The notes beneath the pieces are model-generated. The model saw nothing but the letters and a program-made list of their open reading frames with translations, made no database searches and was not told the DNA's origin. From Musa acuminata AAA Group (lineage: Eukaryota; Streptophyta; Magnoliopsida; Zingiberales; Musaceae): a stretch of 64,000 nucleotides of DNA. Shown piece by piece: positions 60,890-64,000 of the stretch. The position numbers and the translations under genes were made by a program. The stretch's first letter is position 1, and every line of letters begins with the position of its first letter. The stretch is from NCBI RefSeq assembly GCF_036884655.1, contig NC_088348.1, positions 25,880,501 to 25,944,500 of the forward strand, in the 5' to 3' direction.

Positions 60890-62060
60890 TAGTGAACAAC
60901 TTGATGAGTGTGTCGTCAATCATGAAAATGAATCAAATAGGGTTAGGGATCACCCGATTGAAGATGACCTCCATGGACGAGGTGACATCGAGATCAACGA
61001 ATGCAAAGGCTCTCATGATGAGGGGCAAGCCTAATTGTCCTGTCACTTGGTCCGTCTCTTACTATGTCATCGGGATGCTCAAGGCGTAGTTGTCATCCCA
61101 CTATGCTCGTAGTATAACGAAAGCGACCACAACTAAGATGCTTAGGGTGTGGTTGTTATCCCGCTTAACTCCTGGTATAGCGAGAGCGACTATAGTTGGG
61201 ATACTTAGGGTGTGATTGTCATCCCACTTGGTTCCTGATGTAGCAAGAGCGATCACTTTTGGGATGTTCAAGGCATGGTTGTCATCATCGTCACCACCAA
61301 AGTAATCCTTCCCGAGCCCCTCCTCGTAGCTATGCAGCCCAGCACTCACTGTGACATCTCGTTCCCGGTACTTGCTTACGCTACCTTCAACGTTTGCAAC
61401 ACCCTTGTCATCCTCCTCCGTGCACTTGTCAACTATGGTTGGTTTGGCATCGAGATTTGGATCAACAGCTAACCCATATTTCTCCTCCTTTGGACTTCCC
61501 TTTGCTTGTCCCCTTACACAATGTTGCTCCCATGGCTCACCACCTTACGCACTGGAGTTCAACACCTTCGTCCTCTTCTAAGTGGACTAGCTCGTGCTAT
61601 CGTGGAAGGCAATGCATGACATTAAATTGCTACAAAAGCTCTCTCGCTTTTGTTAGCAAGTGCTAGGCCTCTTCCTCTTATGTTGGCTCTCGTGATTATA
61701 AGGAGGATGACTTTAGTGACAATGATAATGATGACCATGCCATGAGCATCCCACGGCGTTTACTCTTGCTACACTAAGAACTAGGCAGGACGATGACGAT
61801 GCTCTGAGCATCCTAATGGCGGTTACTCTCATTACGTTAGGAACTAACCAGAACGATGACCACACCTTAAGCATCTCAACTACATAGTGAGAGTCCAAGT
61901 GGCAGGCGAGTGGGTCTCCCCTCTTCATGAAAGCCTTCACTTTCGTCGTCCTTGTCATCACCTCCTCCACGGAGATAATCTTCAGCCGAATGGTCTCCAA
62001 CCCTATATAGCTGCTCTCCCATGACTAATAACATATTGACCAAGCCACTCATCCTTGAAA
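60890..62060. mobile_element. Foldback-type element with long inverted arms
   Basis: The left arm (about 60890-61330) and right arm (about 61690-62060, reversed) share ordered, diverged sequence. Left reads ATAGGGTTAGGGATC, GATTGAAGATGACCTCC, GCTCTCATGATGAGGGG, CACTTGGTC, TGCTCAAGG. Right, reversed, reads ATAGGGTTGGAGACC, GGCTGAAGATTATCTCC, GCTTTCATGAAGAGGGG, CACTTGGAC, TGCTTAAGG. The encoded peptides match as well: [10 protein letters not shown] against [10 protein letters not shown], and YYVIGMLKA against HYVVEMLKV. The loop is about 360 bp. Its AT-rich flanks resemble the 28-29-kb elements. No transposase is seen, and the superfamily (perhaps Mutator-like) is uncertain. Confidence 0.6.
61086..61290. 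repeat. 63-bp tandem repeat in the left foldback arm
   Basis: Units start at 61086, 61149, 61212 and, partly, 61275 with G-GGTTGTCATCCCRCTT-like words, then GCGA-CA and GATGCTTAGGGT. The period is a multiple of three, so a minus frame shows the 21-residue unit DDNHTLSIPTIVALAIPG repeated with changes. Diverged units recur reversed at about 61730-61890. Confidence 0.88.
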
Positions 62061-63240
62061 ACAAAAGAGATATTGAAATTATCATTTTACACAATCACTT
62101 TCATGTCAATTAAATTCGTGATATTAGTGGTGTGTTTTCTATCAATTTTCATCAATACAGCTGTTAAGAAAAATCGATTTTTTTTTCACTTTCAAAACTA
62201 TAGAACTCTCAATATAAATTTTTTATTTTATGTAATATATAATTAGCCTATAAAATAACTATTATCGATGTACTTACAAAGATATATGCTTAAACTTTTA
62301 TTCAAAATTTCATCATGAAAACATTTCAAATTATAGATATATCTCACCTATTACTGGTTATGAGCTGAATCAAGGGGGTATGGCACATGTCCACTCATAT
62401 TAATCATGGTAGACCACATATTGAAATGAACGCTACAAAGCCAACGGTCAGACTCACAATTATCGATCTTTTTCATTAGAACCTCCATACGCTCTCAATC
62501 TTATTAGAATATATAGCCTGCCGCGTTGGGAGACTTTTAAGTATACGTCGCGAATCATGGAGATGATAACGTGCCCTCCTTTTCGATGTCAATTCAGGGA
62601 CGAGCCACACGTTTCCTACCCACGTCCGCGACTCTTCGTCGATACTGCCACGAGGCAGCTTGGGACCCTCCGTCCCACAAACGTGGGGGCAGGTACGAAA
62701 ACCGGGCGAAGAATTCAAAGCTAGAGAAATAATGGTCCAGTGGATTCAAAAAGAACGTAACATGTGATGACGGGCCCCACCGACAACGGGTGTGAGCATA
62801 TCCGGGCCCACAACGACCGCACTTGTTATTTCCTGTCCGAAGTTTGAATCAAGCAACGCGGACACGTCTTTCTCAACGGATACATAGGTTTTCTATTATT
62901 TTGGGATTACCCACCCAACTTGCGAGTGAAGGAGGACGGCTCTACTCGGTGCAAATTATTGAATACAAATTTGAATATGTTTCTTCGAAGCTTAAAGTGG
63001 TGTTCAGATTGGAAGATAAGTTCTGCTGTTCATCTGACCATAAAATCCTAAAATATCAATTAATTTTAATGAATTTGATTGTATATAATATTGAATCCAA
63101 TGATTAACCATGGATCCAAAATGTTAATAAAAGAGACGGAGGATTCAGATGAATTCCAAAATTGAATGCAAAATCAAAAGAAATCACGTATCTTATCAGG
63201 CTTAGTTTTGCCCTTTTGCCGTCCCCGTTTCCAAATCCTT
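62061..63240. other. Intergenic region upstream of the COBRA-like gene
   Basis: This is AT-rich to about 62460, then more balanced. I see no gene. A GC-richer part at 62480-62880 contains ACGTGGGG and CCACGT-like ACGT-core words, possible promoter elements of the COBRA-like gene. Confidence 0.4.
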
Positions 63241-63282
63241 CTACCCGTTCCTATGCCTGCCTGCTGCTCTTCTCTTTCCATT

Positions 63283-63290
63283 TATATTAA
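63283..63290 (+). promoter_or_regulatory. TATA-like element of the COBRA-like gene
   Basis: TATATTAA in TTTATATTAATACTAG lies about 250 bp before the ATG. It is followed by a CT-rich leader (about 63355-63450), a common plant core-promoter and leader pattern. The leader would be about 215 bases unless spliced. Confidence 0.4.
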
Positions 63291-63533
63291 TACTAGATCT
63301 GGTTGGCAAAAGAGCCCCCGTTCCACAAAGCCATCCCCACCACCTACAGCTGTCTCCGCCCTTCCGCTTTCCTTCTGCCTTCCGACTCTCACAGCCTTCT
63401 TCTTCCTTTCTTCCCTCTCTCTCTCCTGCCTCGTTCATCTCTTTCTCCCTTGCAGAGAAGTTTAGATACAGGAGTGCAGGTGCGTGTGTGACTCGAAGTG
63501 GCCGTAGTAGGAAAAGAAAGAGAGGTGTGACAG

Positions 63534-64000
63534 ATGGGTTGGTGTTCTCGTCTCTCTTTTGCGCTTCTTCTGGTTGTGATCTCGCTTTCCGTGGGCGGCT
63601 CCCGGTCGCAAAGAACTCCGGCGGCGGGGGCCGCGACGCCCCCGGCTCCGGCTTCCGTACCGGTCCCGTCCCCAGCCCCCGCGCCCTCGCCGGATTCCTT
63701 CTGCAACGGCATCTATCTCTCCTACGTCCTCGAGCGCCGGGAGAAGATCCACCCATTCACCTCCGACCCGGCGGACCAGCCCTACGCCTTCAGTGCCACC
63801 GCCACTGTCCTCAACCACGGCGCCGCCGACCTCCTCTCATGGACCCTCCTCATCCCCTTCCGCCACCGCGAGCTGATCGTCTCCGTTGGCGGAGGCGTCC
63901 TCACCAACGGCTCCGTCTTCCCCTACAACACCACCCTTGACGCCAAGGCCACCGGCTTCTCCGGCTATCCTAACACCGACCTGAAGACCGCAATCGAGAC
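63534..64000 (+). CDS. COBRA-like protein, COBL7 subgroup (5' part, cut by window end)
   Basis: The open frame starts MGWCSRLSFALLLVVISLSV, a clear signal peptide with cleavage likely near residue 25. A Pro/Ala linker follows, then CNGIYLSY, DPADQPYAFSATATVLNHG, HRELIVSVGGGVL and FSGYPNTDLKTAIET. This matches the N-terminal domain of the longer COBRA-like proteins (COBL7-11 type), which read CNGI-LSY, DP--QPY-F-ST-TVLN and GYP-TDLKTAIET. These are secreted, GPI-anchored proteins that bind cellulose and affect its assembly in the wall. At least 155 residues are present; the family usually has about 620-680, so three quarters lie outside. The exon is strongly GC-rich with C/G-ending codons, as in many monocot first exons. 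I cannot tell which COBL member it is. Confidence 0.9.
   Translation, partial: MGWCSRLSFALLLVVISLSVGGSRSQRTPAAGAATPPAPASVPVPSPAPAPSPDSFCNGIYLSYVLERREKIHPFTSDPADQPYAFSATATVLNHGAADLLSWTLLIPFRHRELIVSVGGGVLTNGSVFPYNTTLDAKATGFSGYPNTDLKTAIE

Noticed and set aside
61101..62094. Repetitive 70-95-codon frames as a gene family
   Set aside because: The frames are copies within the arms of one foldback element and follow its 63-bp tandem repeat. No intact protein spans them.
63241..63756. 171-codon minus-strand frame at the right edge
   Set aside because: It is antisense to the GC-rich COBRA-like first exon and its CT-rich leader. Such shadows are expected in C/G-ending codon sequence.

Overview
This is plant nuclear DNA. 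It has intron-rich genes of conserved plant families, AT-rich introns several kb long, many degenerate transposons and dinucleotide repeats, and a fragment of plastid DNA inside an intron. The sharp 5' GC rise in the first exon of the gene at the right edge is typical of commelinid monocots. The GGTAC/ACCGG-rich small transposons and the GCATC/GACGC palindromic repeat make me think of the banana family (Musaceae), but that is an impression I cannot test here.

Layout. (1) 1-3.2 kb is an AT-rich, repeat-bearing upstream region ending in a TATA box. (2) 3.3-26.8 kb, plus strand, is a 28-exon gene for an FHA-domain AAA ATPase of the plant MSP1/spastin-like clade. I rebuilt it exon by exon; all splice phases agree and give 1138 residues. 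Its introns hold LINE remnants, small hAT-type elements, a chimeric plastid insertion (atpA joined to ycf1), an apparent U12-type intron and a GC-AG intron. (3) 26.8-30.1 kb is intergenic, with a GC-rich island that looks like a captured or orphan first exon and a palindrome-rich element. (4) 30.9-41.0 kb, minus strand, is an SF2/ASF-type SR splicing factor of the SR34/SR30 group, 12 coding exons and 291 residues. A 154-bp near-identical direct repeat brackets its last two coding exons. (5) 42.0-60.1 kb, minus strand, is the type I arginine methyltransferase PRMT4 (CARM1 orthologue), 15 exons and 550 residues, with many local tandem duplications and two LTR-like insertions in its introns. (6) 60.3-63.2 kb is intergenic with a long inverted-repeat (foldback) element. 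(7) 63.5 kb to the end, plus strand, is the 5' end of a COBRA-like gene of the COBL7 subgroup, cut by the window edge.

The genes do not form an operon or a visible cluster. The ATPase and SR genes converge, SR and PRMT4 lie in tandem on the minus strand, and PRMT4 and the COBRA-like gene diverge. SR34 and PRMT4 both act in RNA or chromatin regulation, but nothing here shows a link.

I see no new multi-gene system. The parts most worth a second look are splicing and repeat features: the U12-type intron, the GC-AG intron, the repeat carrying a second poly(A) motif into the last large SR34 intron, the mosaic plastid insertion, the foldback element, and an unexplained long open frame in an ATPase intron. 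Exon boundaries come from reading splice sites and remembered family conservation; no alignment or transcript data were available.
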